In this document: piece by piece, positions 1 through 11,100 of the stretch
Numbering within the stretch: position 1 is the stretch's first letter
Layout of the letters: every line of letters begins with the position of its first letter
Assembly: GCA_016711505.1 (NCBI GenBank)
Contig: JADJSV010000009.1
Span: 62,001-126,000, forward strand
Length of the DNA: 64,000 nucleotides
Direction of reading: 5' to 3'
Source: Bacteroidota bacterium
GTDB lineage: Bacteria > Bacteroidota > Bacteroidia > AKYH767-A > 2013-40CM-41-45
Notes under the pieces: generated by a model
Seen by the model: the letters and a program-made list of their open reading frames with translations, nothing else
Database searches by the model: none
Told to the model about the DNA's origin: nothing
Translations under genes and position numbers: made by a program

Positions 1-1543
1 ACGTACATTGTCGATACGGAAAACAGGATTCATATTTCCCGGACCAAATGGTGCAAATTGTTTGAGGATATTAAAAAACGCCGGAGTAATTTCTGACAAT
101 TTCAGCATTGAATCAATTTCAATTTCCTGTGTCAGACTGTTTTCTTCAATTGTAGAAGCAACAATTTCTTCAAAGCGTTCTTTGAACTTTTCAATATTCT
201 CGATTTTCATTGTCAATCCTGCAGCATACATATGTCCACCGAATTGTTCAAGCAGATCACTGCAACTTTCAATTGCATTATATATATCGAAATCTTTTAC
301 AGATCGGGCAGAACCCGTTGCCATACCATTTGATTCTGTGAGAATGATAGTAGGGCGATAATATTTTTCTGTCAACCGGGAAGCAACAATTCCGATCACA
401 CCTTTATGCCAGTTTGCATTGAATAAAACTGTAGAGCGACGTCTGGAAAATTCAGGATCTGTCTGAATAAATGAAAAAGCTTCCTGTGTAATTTTCACAT
501 CCAGGTTTTTGCGTTCTTCATTATGTTCTTTTATACGAAGAGAATTGGTAATTGCTATTGCAGCATTTTCAGAGATGAGCAATTCAACAGCATGACGTGC
601 ATCGTGAATTCTTCCGGCTGCATTGATCCGCGGTCCTATGATGAATACAAGATCATTCACAGTAAGATTATAATGTGGCACTCTGCGGTCATCTTCCGTG
701 ACATCTACAAACACAGGAACTTTTTCCATTTCAAGAATGGCTTTTATTCCCAAGCGTGGTTTGTAGTTCAATTGCTTTAATCCGAAATGAACCAGCACAC
801 GATTTTCTCCTACAAGCGGAACGATATCGGCAGCAGTACTGATTGCTACCAGATCAAGATATTGTTCAATTTCTTTAAAAGGAATTTTATGTTTCTGCGC
901 ATATCCTGAAATAAACTTGAACCCGATTCCGCATCCTGAAAGTTCGTCGAACGGATAAGTATCATCAGCACGTTTTGGATCCAGTACTGCAACAGCATCC
1001 GGCAATGTATCGCCCGGACGATGGTGATCGCAGATAATAAAATCGACACCCATTAATTTTGCAGCATGTACTTTATCGATTGATTTGATCCCGCAATCAA
1101 GTGCAATGATCAATTTGAAATCATTCAACGCTGCGTATTCAATTCCGGCAGTTGAAACGCCATAACCTTCTTTGTAACGATCGGGCAGATAGAAATCTAC
1201 ATTTTCATAAAAGCTTTTGATGAAAGAGTAAACCAAATGCAACGGCAGTTGTTCCGTCAACATCATAATCACCATAGACTAAAATTTTCTCATTTCTTGC
1301 AATGGCTTCTTCTAAACGAATAACAGCCTTGTCCATATCGGTCATTAAAAAAGGATCATGCAGATCCGTTACCGAAGGCCGAAAGAAAAGTCGGGCCTGA
1401 TCAAATGTGGTGATCCCGCGACGAACCAGAAGATTAGCAAGAGTCTTGTTAATGTTCAGTTGCGAAGCGAGCGCACTGACCTGTTCCGGTTTCCCGTCAG
1501 GTTTCAATGCCCATCTTTTCTCACGAATTTCCACGTCTATCAT
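1..1543 (-). CDS. recJ: Single-stranded-DNA exonuclease RecJ (partial at left edge, one frameshift)
   Basis: RecJ degrades single-stranded DNA 5' to 3' in recombination and mismatch repair in the cytoplasm. The DHH-family motif I, DYDVDGT, lies at residues 92-98. After a frame change the protein continues with the ICDHH motif and the C-terminal DHHA1-type GGH region. About 514 codons are present, so the family's last ~50 residues lie outside the window. The reading frame breaks at 1235-1237, where one extra A in an AAA run (plus strand) creates an early stop; removing it restores the usual continuation. I start at the ATG at 1543; a TTG 12 bases upstream is possible. Identity is secure. The break is probably a sequence error. 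Confidence 0.93.
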
Positions 1544-1699
1544 ACTGGGGTGCAAGATAACTAAAATGCACCCTTAAAATTAAGTTAACATTAAAAAGAA
1601 ACATACAAGATGTGGTGTATAACTCCAAACGATTGGTGAAATCATTATTTAAAGGGCAAAAAATTAAGTTTTCACTCTTAAATTATCATGAAACTTTCA

Positions 1700-2420
1700 T
1701 CATTCATTATCCTCATCATCTGCTGTATCCGCATCCACATCATGCTTAAAATTCTTTCCGGCAACAACGATTACTATTTCACCTTTCACTGTTTTTGCAG
1801 CGAAATGTTCTTTGCATTGCAATAAAGAACCGTGATAATTTTCTTCAAACATTTTAGAAATTTCCTTGAAACTCCTGCTCTTCTTTCGGGACCAAATATT
1901 GTTATGAATTGATCCAATGCTTTAACAAGTCGATAAGGTGATTCATAGAAAATCATTGTCCGTTCTTCTTCCCGTAATTTCTCCAGTCGTGTCACGGCCT
2001 TTTTCTGAGGTAAAATCCTTCGAACGTAAATCTGTCTGCAGGCAAACCGGAATTTACCAAAGCAGGAACAAAAGCAGTCGGTCCGGGCAGTGTTTCCACT
2101 TTGATACCATTGCGAATGCATTCTCTTACCAATAAAAAACCGGGATCTGAAATTCCGGGAGTTCCGGCATCAGTAACTAAAGCAATTGTTTCACCGGCAG
2201 CAATACGGTTCACAATATCAGCAACGATCTTATGTTCGTTGTGCATGTGGTATGACTGCAAACGTTTATCGATTCCAAGATGTCGCATGAGATTTCCACT
2301 CACGCGCGTATCTTCCGCTAAAATAGTATCGGCTTCTTTTAAGATCCGGATTGCCCGCAGCGTAATATCTTCTAAATTACCTACAGGAGTTGGAACCAGG
2401 TAGAGCCCTGTTTTTTCCAT
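1700..2420 (-). CDS. rsmI: 16S rRNA (cytidine-1402 2'-O)-methyltransferase RsmI, two frameshifts
   Basis: RsmI methylates the ribose of C1402 in 16S rRNA using SAM. The N-terminus has the family's LVPTPVGNL start, AEDTR follows at 35-39, and the SAM-site motif DAGTPGISDPG lies at 84-94. Two single-base losses split the gene. One is in the A run at 2012-2015, where restoring a base gives GFLPQKK. The other is at 1864-1865, where restoring a G gives VSREISKMFEE. With both restored the protein is 240 aa, normal for the family, and ends with an acidic tail. The start ATG overlaps the stop of the upstream gene by one base, so the two are probably cotranscribed. Confidence 0.92.
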
Positions 2421-3338
2421 TATCCAAGATAACGTCTTTCCACTATATCCATGAACAGAGAAGCAACAGAAGGTTGTTTTTCCCAGTTATAATCAAGCGA
2501 AATTGTTTTCATGAATTCCTGAGCTTTATTCGAAGAGCCGCATGTATTCAGGTGTTCAACTGAAGAATTGTATTTCTGAGAATCACCATTAAAAAGCTGG
2601 TTGATGAATTGAAATTTTTCATTGAGTCCGATCGCTGCTTTCAGATCTTTAACAGGAACTTTATGCAAGTGATCAGAAACACTATGTGAACTTTGATTCA
2701 TTGCAATCCGGTCGGCCAGTGTTTCATGGTCTTCGAATTTATGTGCTATAGAAGGCGAAGAAGCGAACATCTCATGCAGATCCGAATTTGATTTTTTCAG
2801 GTGATTGATCTCAGCTGCGTTTTCTGATTTAGAAATATCAGCCATTAATTTATCCATTGAAATATGACCATTTGTTTTCCGGAACTTCAACAGGCGCTTC
2901 ACTGATCTCTTCTTTCCGGATCGGTTCAGGAGTTGAGGGAACATTCGTTGCTGCAACAGGAATATTTTCTTTCACTGAAGGAATTTCAGGAATGATTTCA
3001 GAAGTATGATTTGCAACAGGAGAATTAGGAATCACATTTGCCGGAGCCGGATTCGCAGGGAAATTCATTTTCATTTCCGCTAAATTGGAAACCTGCATTT
3101 CATTAAGTAGCTGAAGTGCATTCTGATAATTAAGTTGAAGTGCTAATTCATAAACTTTACGAATTTCAGCTAAAAAAACATCCATTTCAGCAGCAGGAAT
3201 TGCCGAAGAATGTGCTTGCATGGAACGATGGAGGTCTCTGAGTCTTTCAGTCGAAAGAATCAATTGTTGATGAAGAATAGGGCTTTGCATGGGAATTCTA
3301 ACGGAATATTCTGTAGGATGTTGTGGTTTTGGTAACAT
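2420..3338 (-). CDS. Conserved Bacteroidota protein of unknown function, one frameshift
   Basis: I do not recognise a named family. After removing one extra A from the AAA or AAAA run at 2871-2878, the protein is 305 aa. Residues 1-110 look helical and include LRDLHRSMQ. Then comes a Pro/Ala/Glu-rich linker (about 95-150), then a C-terminal globular part containing KDLKAAIGLNEKFQFINQLF. Bacteroidota proteins with an 'IGLNDKF-x-F-x-LF-GD' block of this kind are common, and their role is unknown to me. There is no signal peptide or membrane segment, so it is probably cytoplasmic. It lies directly upstream of rsmI with a one-base overlap (TAATG). Confidence 0.75.
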
Positions 3339-3360
3339 ATTTCGGAGGCACGGTAGGGTA

Positions 3361-3505
3361 AAAGGTCAAGGGTCAAAGGCCAAGGGTCAATCGTTTCAAT
3401 TCAAAGTTTGAATTAATTTATACAAAAAAATTATTACTTAATTAAAATTAGCACTTTATGAAAGACGAGCAGTATTGACCTTTGACCCTTGACCTTTGAC
3501 CTTAA
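3361..3505. repeat. Inverted GGTCA/TGACC repeat pair between divergent genes
   Basis: The left arm (3361-3390) is built from GGTCAAG/GGTCAAA words. The right arm (3477-3505) is the same pattern on the other strand, TTGACCTTTGACCCTTGACC and onward. The arms could pair over roughly 25 bases with an ~86-nt AT-rich loop. The element sits in the divergent gap between the unknown gene and tdk. The same 7-base word recurs near 15690, 17637 and 39384. Confidence 0.8.
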
Positions 3506-3537
3506 TTTCGTACGTTTACGGCTCCTAAAAACCTTGT

Positions 3538-4120
3538 ATGTTCCTCGAATCCCTATACGCCCGTGAAGTCCGAAAAGGTCATATTGAAGTGGTTTGTGGA
3601 TCAATGTTTTCGGGGAAAACGGAGGAATTGATCCGTCGGCTGAAACGTGCAAAAATTGCCAAACAGAAGGTGGAGATCTATAAACCGAGAATTGATACCC
3701 GGTACGACGAAGTAAATGTCGTTTCTCATGATTCAAATTCCATTCACTCCACACCTGTAGATTCAGCAGCGATCTTATTATTGGCCAACGATGTCGATGT
3801 AATTGGCATCGACGAGGCGCAGTTTTTTGATGAAGAATTACCGGGTGTTTGTCAGGTTTTAGCAAACAGAGGTATTCGTGTAATTATTGCCGGACTTGAT
3901 ATGGATTTCCTTGGAAAGCCATTTGGTCCCTATCCCTACTCTGCTTTCTATTGCTGAGTATGTGACGAAGGTTCATGCTATCTGCATGAAGTGTGGAGAG
4001 CTGGCAAATTATTCGCATCGGACTGTTGCCGGAAAATCAAGAATATTATTAGGAGAGCAGGAAAGTTATGTACCACTTTGCCGTCATTGTTTTAATCAGG
4101 AAAGAAAAGAGAATCATTAA
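3538..4120 (+). CDS. tdk: Thymidine kinase (type II), one frameshift
   Basis: It phosphorylates thymidine to dTMP in nucleotide salvage. The Walker A motif GSMFSGKT is at 21-28 and the DEAQFF motif at 92-97. The C-terminal lasso region has the zinc-type pairs CMKC and CRHC. One extra C in the CCC run at 3928-3930 breaks the frame; removing it joins GKPFGP to IPTLLSIAEYVTK and gives 193 aa, the usual length. The stop overlaps the murF-alr start by one base (TAATG), so translation is probably coupled. Both the catalytic and zinc parts are intact apart from the indel. Confidence 0.95.
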
Positions 4121-6603
4121 TGAGCGAAACCACTTATAGCATCAATCAGATTGCAGTGGTTACAGGCGGACAGTTGATCCTGAACTGTCCTGGGCAATCT
4201 GAAATCCGAAATCTACTTACCGACAGTCGCAGAGTTCTTGTTGCAGAGAGTGCATTATTTTTTGCAATAAAAGGTGAGCGACACGATGGACATAAATTCA
4301 TAGCCGATCTTTTCAATCAAGGTGTCCGCAATTTTATCGTCAGTGAATTCACTGACGAATTCAAAGACCTGAAAGCAAATTTTGTTGTAGTTGATGAAGC
4401 ATTGAAAGCAATGCAGCAGTTGACTGCTCATCATCGTCTGAATTTTTCATATAATGTAATTGGCATCACAGGAAGTAATGGAAAGACCATCGTTAAAGAA
4501 TGGCTTTACTCAATTGCTTCGTGCTGATCTGAATATTGTCAGAAGTCCAAAGTCGTATAACTCACAGATTGGAGTACCGCTATCAGTCTGGGAAATGCAG
4601 GAAGAACATCAGCTCGGAATTTTCGAAGCCGGAATTTCTATGCCCGGTGAGATGAAAAAACTGGAAGCGATCATTCATCCGACGATTGGAATTTTTACAA
4701 ATATCGGTTCTGCCCACGATGAAAATTTCAAAAGTGAAGCAGAAAAAGTTCATGAGAAGCTGGAACTTTTTTCCGGAGTAAAAACTCTGATCTACAATAA
4801 AGATTATACGACCATTCATGAAAGTATTGCAACATTTCCTTTCAGAGAAAAAGACATTCAGATTTTTACCTGTTCAAGGAAATCGCGCGCAGACTTGCAA
4901 GTTGGTCGTGTAACAAAAAGTAATGACGATACTGAGATTCAGGCCGTCTATAAAAACGAATTCATCAATATTACTATTCCGTTTACTGATGATGCATCAA
5001 TAGAAAATGCAATTCATTGCTGGTCGTTAATGCTGGTGATGGGATTTGATCAGGAAGTGATCATGGAACGCATGCACATGCTGAGTCCGGTTGCAATGCG
5101 TCTGGAAATGAAGACAGGAATCAATAATTGTTCTGTGATCAATGACAGCTACAACTCTGACATTGGTTCATTGACGATTGCATTGGATTTTCTCAATCAG
5201 CAGAAGCAACACGATACAAAAACATTAATTCTATCCGACATTTTACAAAGCGGAAAGAATGAAGAGAATTTATACAAAGAAGTTGCCGACTTATTACAGG
5301 CAAAGGGAATTCATTCGTTAATTGGCATTGGGCCGGCTATTTCGCGTCAGGAAAAATATTTTCCATGGCGAAAAAGTTTTTCCGTTCGACCGACGATTTC
5401 CTCCGCGATTTCAGTCCCGGCGATTTCCGTGATGAAACAATTTTATTGAAAGGCGCACGACTTTTCGGATTTGAAAAAATTTCAAAAGTGCTTCAGCAAA
5501 AAGCGCATGAAACTGTTCTGGAGATCAATCTGAATTCTATCATTCACAATTTGAATTATTATCGTTCAAGGCTGAAGCCACAGACAAAGATCATGGCGAT
5601 GGTTAAAGCCACATCGTATGGCAGCGGTAGTTTTGAGGTAGCGAATATTTTACAATTCCATCATGTTGATTATCTCGCTGTAGCCTATTCAGACGAAGGA
5701 GTTGATCTGAGAAAAACAGGGATCACACTTCCTATCATGGTGATGAATCCTGAAGTGATGAATTTTGAAATGATGATGAAATATCGTCTTGAGCCGGAGA
5801 TCTATAATTTCCGTCAGCTCAATCAGCTTTCAGAAGTTTTAAAGAAGCATGTTGGCGAACCTTTCAAGATTCATTTGAAACTGGATACAGGAATGCATCG
5901 GTTAGGGTTTGAAGAAAGAGAGATCAACGAATTAGTTGTTCGTCTGAATAACAATAAGCATTTACACATTCAATCTATTTTCAGTCATCTTGCTGGTAGT
6001 GATGAAGCCGAACACGATGGATTTACAAAACTTCAGGTCGATCGTTTTAAAAAGATGAGCGATGACATTATGAAGAATTTTAATTATCCGATCATGCGGC
6101 ATATTCTGAATTCATCGGGTATCCTCCGCTTTAGTGAAGCGCAGTTTGAAATGGTGCGATTAGGAATTGGCATGTATGGATTTGCTGCTACACCGAATGA
6201 ACAAAATCATTTGGAGCAAGCGGCTACTTTAAAGACAACTATTTCGCAGATAAAAAATGTTGCTTCCAATGAAACGATAGGTTATTCGCGCAAAGGAAAA
6301 TTAAAACGCGATACCATCATTGCAACAGTTGCAATTGGTTATGCTGATGGGATCAATCGACGTTTAAGTAATGGTGTCGGGAAAATGTTGGTGAATGGAA
6401 AACTTGCACCGATCGTTGGAAATGTTTGTATGGATATGTGTATGCTTGATATAACCGATATTCCTGCGAAAGAAGGTGATGAAGTGATTGTATTTGGAAC
6501 TGATTATCCGGTTACTGAAATGGCAAAGGCTACGGGAACGATACCGTATGAGATACTAGTGAATGTTTCGCAGAGGGTGAAAAGGGTTTATTTTCATGAA
6601 TAG
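4120..6603 (+). CDS. murF-alr: Bifunctional UDP-MurNAc-tripeptide:D-Ala-D-Ala ligase / alanine racemase, two frameshifts
   Basis: The fused enzyme makes D-alanine and adds D-Ala-D-Ala to the peptidoglycan precursor. The N-terminal Mur ligase half has the ATP loop GSNGKT at 118-123, and the middle has the NDSYNSD motif of MurF. The C-terminal half is alanine racemase, with the PLP lysine in MAMVKATSYGSGS and GYADGINRRL further on. This fusion is typical of Bacteroidota. Two indels split it: one extra T at 4505-4507 and one missing T at 5359-5362 (restored YFSMAKKFF). Restored length is 827 aa, as expected for the fusion. A CTAAGT-type hairpin follows the stop. Confidence 0.94.
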
Positions 6604-6678
6604 TTTTGGAATGCGGATTGCGGATTGCGGAATTAGGGGTCTTGCAAAAAGGTTTTATATTGAAAAGCCGTTACAAGT

Positions 6679-6791
6679 AATTTTTTAAAACACTAAGTTC
6701 ACTAAGTTTTTAGCACTAAGAACACAAGTGAAGAGAGTTCAACTTGTGCTCTTAGTGCTAAAAACTTAGTGATCTTAGTGTTAAAATTTTT
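6679..6791. repeat. Long CTAAGT-family hairpin between convergent genes
   Basis: Arms at about 6679-6730 and 6743-6791 are nearly complementary over ~50 bases (ACACTAAGTTCACTAAG against CTTAGTGATCTTAGTGT), with a 12-nt loop. It lies between the ends of murF-alr (+) and the PorP-like gene (-), where it could end transcription from both sides. Related copies are at 50298-50394 and 59844-59945. Upstream, 6612-6632 carries a short tandem GCGGATT repeat. Confidence 0.85.
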
Positions 6792-6796
6792 TGATA

Positions 6797-7861
6797 CTAG
6801 AAGAACTTCGGCATCCTATTATAATGCCTTGCACGCTGACCAAGTTTGATCAGACTAACATAAGTAAAGTTGATTTCAATTGCGCTTGTTGAAGCTGCAG
6901 AATTTGAAAGTGAAGAAACATTAGAATCATAACTCAAGCCTAGTCCGACGGAATTGTATTCGAAGCGGGCAACCACATTCACTGCATCATTCCAACGATA
7001 GAATCCGCCGAGATAGAAATAGGCTTCTTTCTGATAATTTGTATAGCGTGATTTGAATTGAATTTTATTCTTGAACAAACCACCGAACATTAATTCTTTT
7101 TGAGGACCCTGAGACATGAAGATTGCTTTTGGCAAGATCCACATGTATTGTTCTTTATCGAGACTGATCTCGCCACTTGAATGAATAGTTATCTTTCTAT
7201 TGAGAGGAGCATCTTGCTTTAAAAAGAAACTCACATTCGGACTACCGATATGTGCCATTGAAGCACCGATGTTGAAGAAATTCGAACCATCAGGAACATA
7301 GTAATAGTTCACACCGGCGTTGAAATCGAGATATGAGAATGTTTGCAGCTGAATGCTTTCTCCTGTTAATGTGAGTGGATCATAGCTATCACCATTCCAT
7401 TGTTCATCCCATGTAGCTTTAGTAAGATCGAGTGACTGCTGATTGAGTCCGGTTTGAAAGCCGATCGTGAAAAACTGATCACCTTGATCAGTTAAACCCT
7501 GAGTATAAGACAATGAACCCTGGAACAAAGTTGATTGATATCCTGCTTCACCGGCTTTATCCTGATTTACCAATAAACCAATACCAAAGAAATTACTTCC
7601 CAGCGTACCTTTTCCAATTGGTGCATCAGCAGAAACATGGATGGTCTTATAACCATTTCCCAGACCTGACCATTGACTTCTGTAAATATTGCTAAGTCTG
7701 AATTTCCCGTCGAACACACCAGTGAGGGCAGGATTAACAACTAAAGGAGCATTATAAAACTGAGAGAAATGGACATCCTGTGCATGCAAAGTAGTTGCAA
7801 CCTGCATTGCAAAAGCAATCAGCACAAGAGTTATTTTCTTAATTGGTAAAATTTTTCGCAT
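6797..7861 (-). CDS. PorP/SprF family type IX secretion outer-membrane protein
   Basis: 354 aa. A signal peptide (residues 1-27, ending LHA) is followed by the family's start, QDVHFSQFYNAP-x-x-x-NPALTG, and then beta-strand-rich outer-membrane sequence ending in aromatic FF. PorP/SprF proteins work with T9SS; SprF-like members are needed for export of partner cargo carrying type B C-terminal domains. The gene immediately upstream, 19 bases away on the same strand, encodes exactly such a cargo, so the two form a probable cargo/helper pair. It could instead be a general PorP, but no other T9SS core gene is nearby. Confidence 0.9.
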   Translation of the reverse strand: MRKILPIKKITLVLIAFAMQVATTLHAQDVHFSQFYNAPLVVNPALTGVFDGKFRLSNIYRSQWSGLGNGYKTIHVSADAPIGKGTLGSNFFGIGLLVNQDKAGEAGYQSTLFQGSLSYTQGLTDQGDQFFTIGFQTGLNQQSLDLTKATWDEQWNGDSYDPLTLTGESIQLQTFSYLDFNAGVNYYYVPDGSNFFNIGASMAHIGSPNVSFFLKQDAPLNRKITIHSSGEISLDKEQYMWILPKAIFMSQGPQKELMFGGLFKNKIQFKSRYTNYQKEAYFYLGGFYRWNDAVNVVARFEYNSVGLGLSYDSNVSSLSNSAASTSAIEINFTYVSLIKLGQRARHYNRMPKFF

Positions 7862-7880
7862 TGAAAAATTTATTACTTGC

Positions 7881-9920
7881 TTATCGAATTAAAGTTACAC
7901 TTCCCGTCTTACTAACTGAGGATTCATCATCGAAGTTGATAGTGAATACATATGTAAAGACGCCCGGATTAAGATCTTTGCCTTTATAAGTACCATCCCA
8001 ACCAACAGATTGATTAGTTGTTTCAAATACTTTTTCACCCCATCTGTCATAGATCGTAAAGCGGATACCATAAAGATTATTTCCGCGAAGGAAAAGATAA
8101 TCATTACGGCCATCACCGTTAGGCGAGAATGCAGTAGGGACAAAGAAATCGTTATTATGCAATATTGTGACTACAACCTGACGGGTTGTAAAGCATCCGA
8201 AGCCATCAGAAATTGTAACTACGTAAACGGTAGTTTCAAGAGGAGAGGCAATAGGATTTGGTGAAGTTGCGCTGTCTAATCCGAGTGCAGGTGACCATGA
8301 ATACGAAACACCACCGCCGGCATTCAGCTGGTATGAACTTCCCCAATACATAGCAGTATCAGGTCCTACGAATGCAGTTGGAACACTTTCAATTCTTATG
8401 AAAGAATATTTTATGATTGTATCAGATCCGTATTGATTCGTGACGATCAATTGAACATCATATAATCCATCGGCAAGATATAATATGCCCGAAGGATTTT
8501 GCAGTGAAGAAGTATCAGGTACAGCACCCGGGAACGACCATGACCATGAAGTGAAAGGACCGCCGGCTATTATTTGTCCCTGGAAAGAGAATGGTGTATT
8601 TGAACAAGCCATTTGTACCGGAGCGATGAAATCAGCTTCGGGAAGCGGGCACGTGTCTGCTCTTATATATGCGGTCTTGGTGAACGATGCCGTTCCGTAT
8701 TGATTACCTGCGGTAAGTGTTACATCATACGAGCCAGGTGCACTATAACATACACTTGGATTAGGCAATGTACTTGTTGCAGGCACTCCGCCGGGGAATG
8801 ACCACGCCCATGTTGTTGCGCCACCTGTAGAAAGGTCAGTGAATGTGATACATTCTCTTTCGCAGATCAATGAATCGCTTGCAACGAAATCCGGATTTGG
8901 GGGAGTACAAGCATTTACAAGAATGTAATTAGCCTTCGTCATAGTATCTGCACCTGAAGGTCCACTAACTACTAATATTACAGAATAAGTTCCTGGATTA
9001 GCAAAAACAATGTTTGTAGGATTTTGTAACGAAGAAGCTCCGGGAGTTCCGCCTAAGAAAGTCCAGCTATAAGAAGCAGCTATAGTAGTTGTGTCAGCAT
9101 AAAAATTTACAGTGTCACCTGCACACACAACTGTATCAGATGCAGTAAAATCTGCAATCAATTGTGTAGCGCTATAAACAGCAATGCTATCAATAGCTAT
9201 AGAATAAAGTGCTTCTCCAACACCATAACCATCATTCGACCATTCAAATCCGATTTGAACTGTTGGATTATTTGCTGCTGAAGGAGGTAGAGCAACTGTA
9301 TAAACTCCCCATGTTAACGAATCACTATTGCAAACAGAACTTGGAGGAATTCCTGTACCAATTGGAACCCATCCTGAACCACTATTATATTGTAGAGTTG
9401 CAGATGCTGCTATAAGATTATCAAGTATGTAGCTGAAAGAAACATAAAGGTCTGCAGCGCCTGTACAATTAATAACGGGAGATTCAACTCTTCTTCTAGT
9501 TGATTCAGTTGAATCAACTCCGCCTGGATCATAAATTGCACCACAATCACCAAGAGGACAATTTACCGGAGCTTGATTTGATAGTTCAGAACCTGCAGCA
9601 TTTCCAATATGTAATGTTCGGTTTGTTTCAGAAGGAGAAGACATGCAGCCAACACGATTACAAGATCCAATCGGTCTACCTGGCTCTGTAGAACTTACAT
9701 ACCATTGATTTGCAAAATTTCCTTGGATTCCAATATCAGTAATCGTCCAAGTACCATAAGAACTTGCAATACTACCTGCATCGCAGACACCGGTCGAATT
9801 CGTACCGAAATCTTCAAAGAACACGGGAACCTGCGCATGAGAGTTCACTGATGAAATCAATGAAATCAGCGTAATAAGTAGGAGTCGGTAGATTTTACCG
9901 GAGAGTAATTGGAAATCCAT
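7881..9920 (-). CDS. Secreted PKD-domain protein with T9SS type B sorting domain
   Basis: About 679 aa from the ATG at 9920; an upstream ATG at 9971 would add 17 residues before an otherwise clean signal peptide (ends NSHAQ). The N-terminal domain resembles adhesion or jelly-roll modules of Bacteroidota surface proteins. Three PKD-type repeats follow, each with a WSF/WTF-GG core and a 'G-x-Y-x-V-x-L' strand. The C-terminus has FFVPTAFSPNGDGRNDYLF and FTIYDRWGEKVFET, hallmarks of the gliding-motility-associated (type B) C-terminal domain. It is likely exported by T9SS to the cell surface. Its ligand is unknown. Confidence 0.93.
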   Translation of the reverse strand: MDFQLLSGKIYRLLLITLISLISSVNSHAQVPVFFEDFGTNSTGVCDAGSIASSYGTWTITDIGIQGNFANQWYVSSTEPGRPIGSCNRVGCMSSPSETNRTLHIGNAAGSELSNQAPVNCPLGDCGAIYDPGGVDSTESTRRRVESPVINCTGAADLYVSFSYILDNLIAASATLQYNSGSGWVPIGTGIPPSSVCNSDSLTWGVYTVALPPSAANNPTVQIGFEWSNDGYGVGEALYSIAIDSIAVYSATQLIADFTASDTVVCAGDTVNFYADTTTIAASYSWTFLGGTPGASSLQNPTNIVFANPGTYSVILVVSGPSGADTMTKANYILVNACTPPNPDFVASDSLICERECITFTDLSTGGATTWAWSFPGGVPATSTLPNPSVCYSAPGSYDVTLTAGNQYGTASFTKTAYIRADTCPLPEADFIAPVQMACSNTPFSFQGQIIAGGPFTSWSWSFPGAVPDTSSLQNPSGILYLADGLYDVQLIVTNQYGSDTIIKYSFIRIESVPTAFVGPDTAMYWGSSYQLNAGGGVSYSWSPALGLDSATSPNPIASPLETTVYVVTISDGFGCFTTRQVVVTILHNNDFFVPTAFSPNGDGRNDYLFLRGNNLYGIRFTIYDRWGEKVFETTNQSVGWDGTYKGKDLNPGVFTYVFTINFDDESSVSKTGSVTLIR

Positions 9921-9975
9921 ACGGTTTAAAAAGCGAGTCAATTTACAATTATTTTGGAAATCCAACAGCATCTCT

Positions 9976-10890
9976 TTAGTGGTTCTGCATTAATTGATTA
10001 GTAAACAAATACAGGTTAAAATCAGTTTTTTGGGCTGCTTTAGTTATTTGTTCTTTGATTTGTTCTTTGTTAACATCTTTCATTCGGTTTCTCCTGATCA
10101 GATGCATGACCTTTTCTGTTAGGAGAAAGATCTTTTTTTCATTGTAACCTTCTGATTTAAAATGCTTTTCAATCTGTTCGATGAGTTCGTGAACACCATC
10201 GGATTGCGAAGCAATTGTTTTCAGAACGGGAATGGTCCAACCTTCCGTCATAGAATGATGCATGAGTTGCTTCAGACTATTAACTAAAGTATCGGCACCT
10301 TGACGGTCGGCTTTATTGACAACAAAGATATCGGCGATCTCCATTATGCCGGATTTCAGTCCTTGTACTTCATCGCCCGATTCCGGCACAACGACAACGA
10401 CAGTTGTATCAGCCAGTCCTGCGATCTCCACTTCCGATTGTCCGACGCCAACTGTTTCGACGATGACCATATCGAAATTTGAAGAGCGCAGTACATCTGT
10501 TATTTCAATTATCTTTTCAGACAAACCACCGAGCGAACCTCGTGTAGCCAATGAGCGAATGAATACGTTGTTGTTGTTGAAATGTTCCGCCATCCGCAAA
10601 CGATCTCCTAACAATGATCCATAGTTGAATGGCGAAGTCGGATCGACAGCAACAATGGCAACGTTTTTTCCCATCTGCGTCAACTCACGCAACAAAGAAT
10701 TGATGAGTGTACTTTTCCCCGCACCCGGCGGACCGGTAATTCCAACAACAGGAATTTTTGCAGGTGATAATCCTTGAAGAATAGTTTCCCATCCAGGAAG
10801 TTCATTCTCCACCACAGTAATTGCCCGGGCAATCGCTTTACGATCGCCGGATTTTAGTAGTTGGATGAATGCGGATTGTTCCTGAGTCAT
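9976..10890 (-). CDS. meaB: Methylmalonyl-CoA mutase-associated GTPase MeaB (ArgK family)
   Basis: 304 aa. MeaB is a G3E-type GTPase that protects B12-dependent methylmalonyl-CoA mutase and gates cofactor delivery. The P-loop GPPGAGKS is at 53-60, the ETVGVGQSE switch region is present, and NKAD provides guanine specificity. The length is normal. No mutase gene is in the window, so the partner must be elsewhere. It ends 55 bases upstream of the T9SS cargo start and may share a transcript with it, although the functions are unrelated. Confidence 0.94.
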   Translation of the reverse strand: MTQEQSAFIQLLKSGDRKAIARAITVVENELPGWETILQGLSPAKIPVVGITGPPGAGKSTLINSLLRELTQMGKNVAIVAVDPTSPFNYGSLLGDRLRMAEHFNNNNVFIRSLATRGSLGGLSEKIIEITDVLRSSNFDMVIVETVGVGQSEVEIAGLADTTVVVVVPESGDEVQGLKSGIMEIADIFVVNKADRQGADTLVNSLKQLMHHSMTEGWTIPVLKTIASQSDGVHELIEQIEKHFKSEGYNEKKIFLLTEKVMHLIRRNRMKDVNKEQIKEQITKAAQKTDFNLYLFTNQLMQNH

Positions 10891-11100
10891 TTTCGTTTGG
10901 CAAAGAAAGGAGAATGATTGGGATGTTTATGGGTTTTGGGGAGAAGTTGTGGGGGAATTTTTTAACAGGGAGAGTACTGTATATATTTATAATTGGAATT
11001 GATCTTGGAAAAATTTAATGTCGATATATTTTCTTTTCAAATCAAAAAAAATCTCTTTTTAATTCTTTCCTTGTTTTTATACCCTTTGCGGTATCTTTGA

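Noticed and set aside
1205..1700. recJ, rsmI, tdk, murF-alr and others as true pseudogenes
   Set aside because: Every break is a one-base homopolymer indel and restores a normal-length protein; several genes are core functions.
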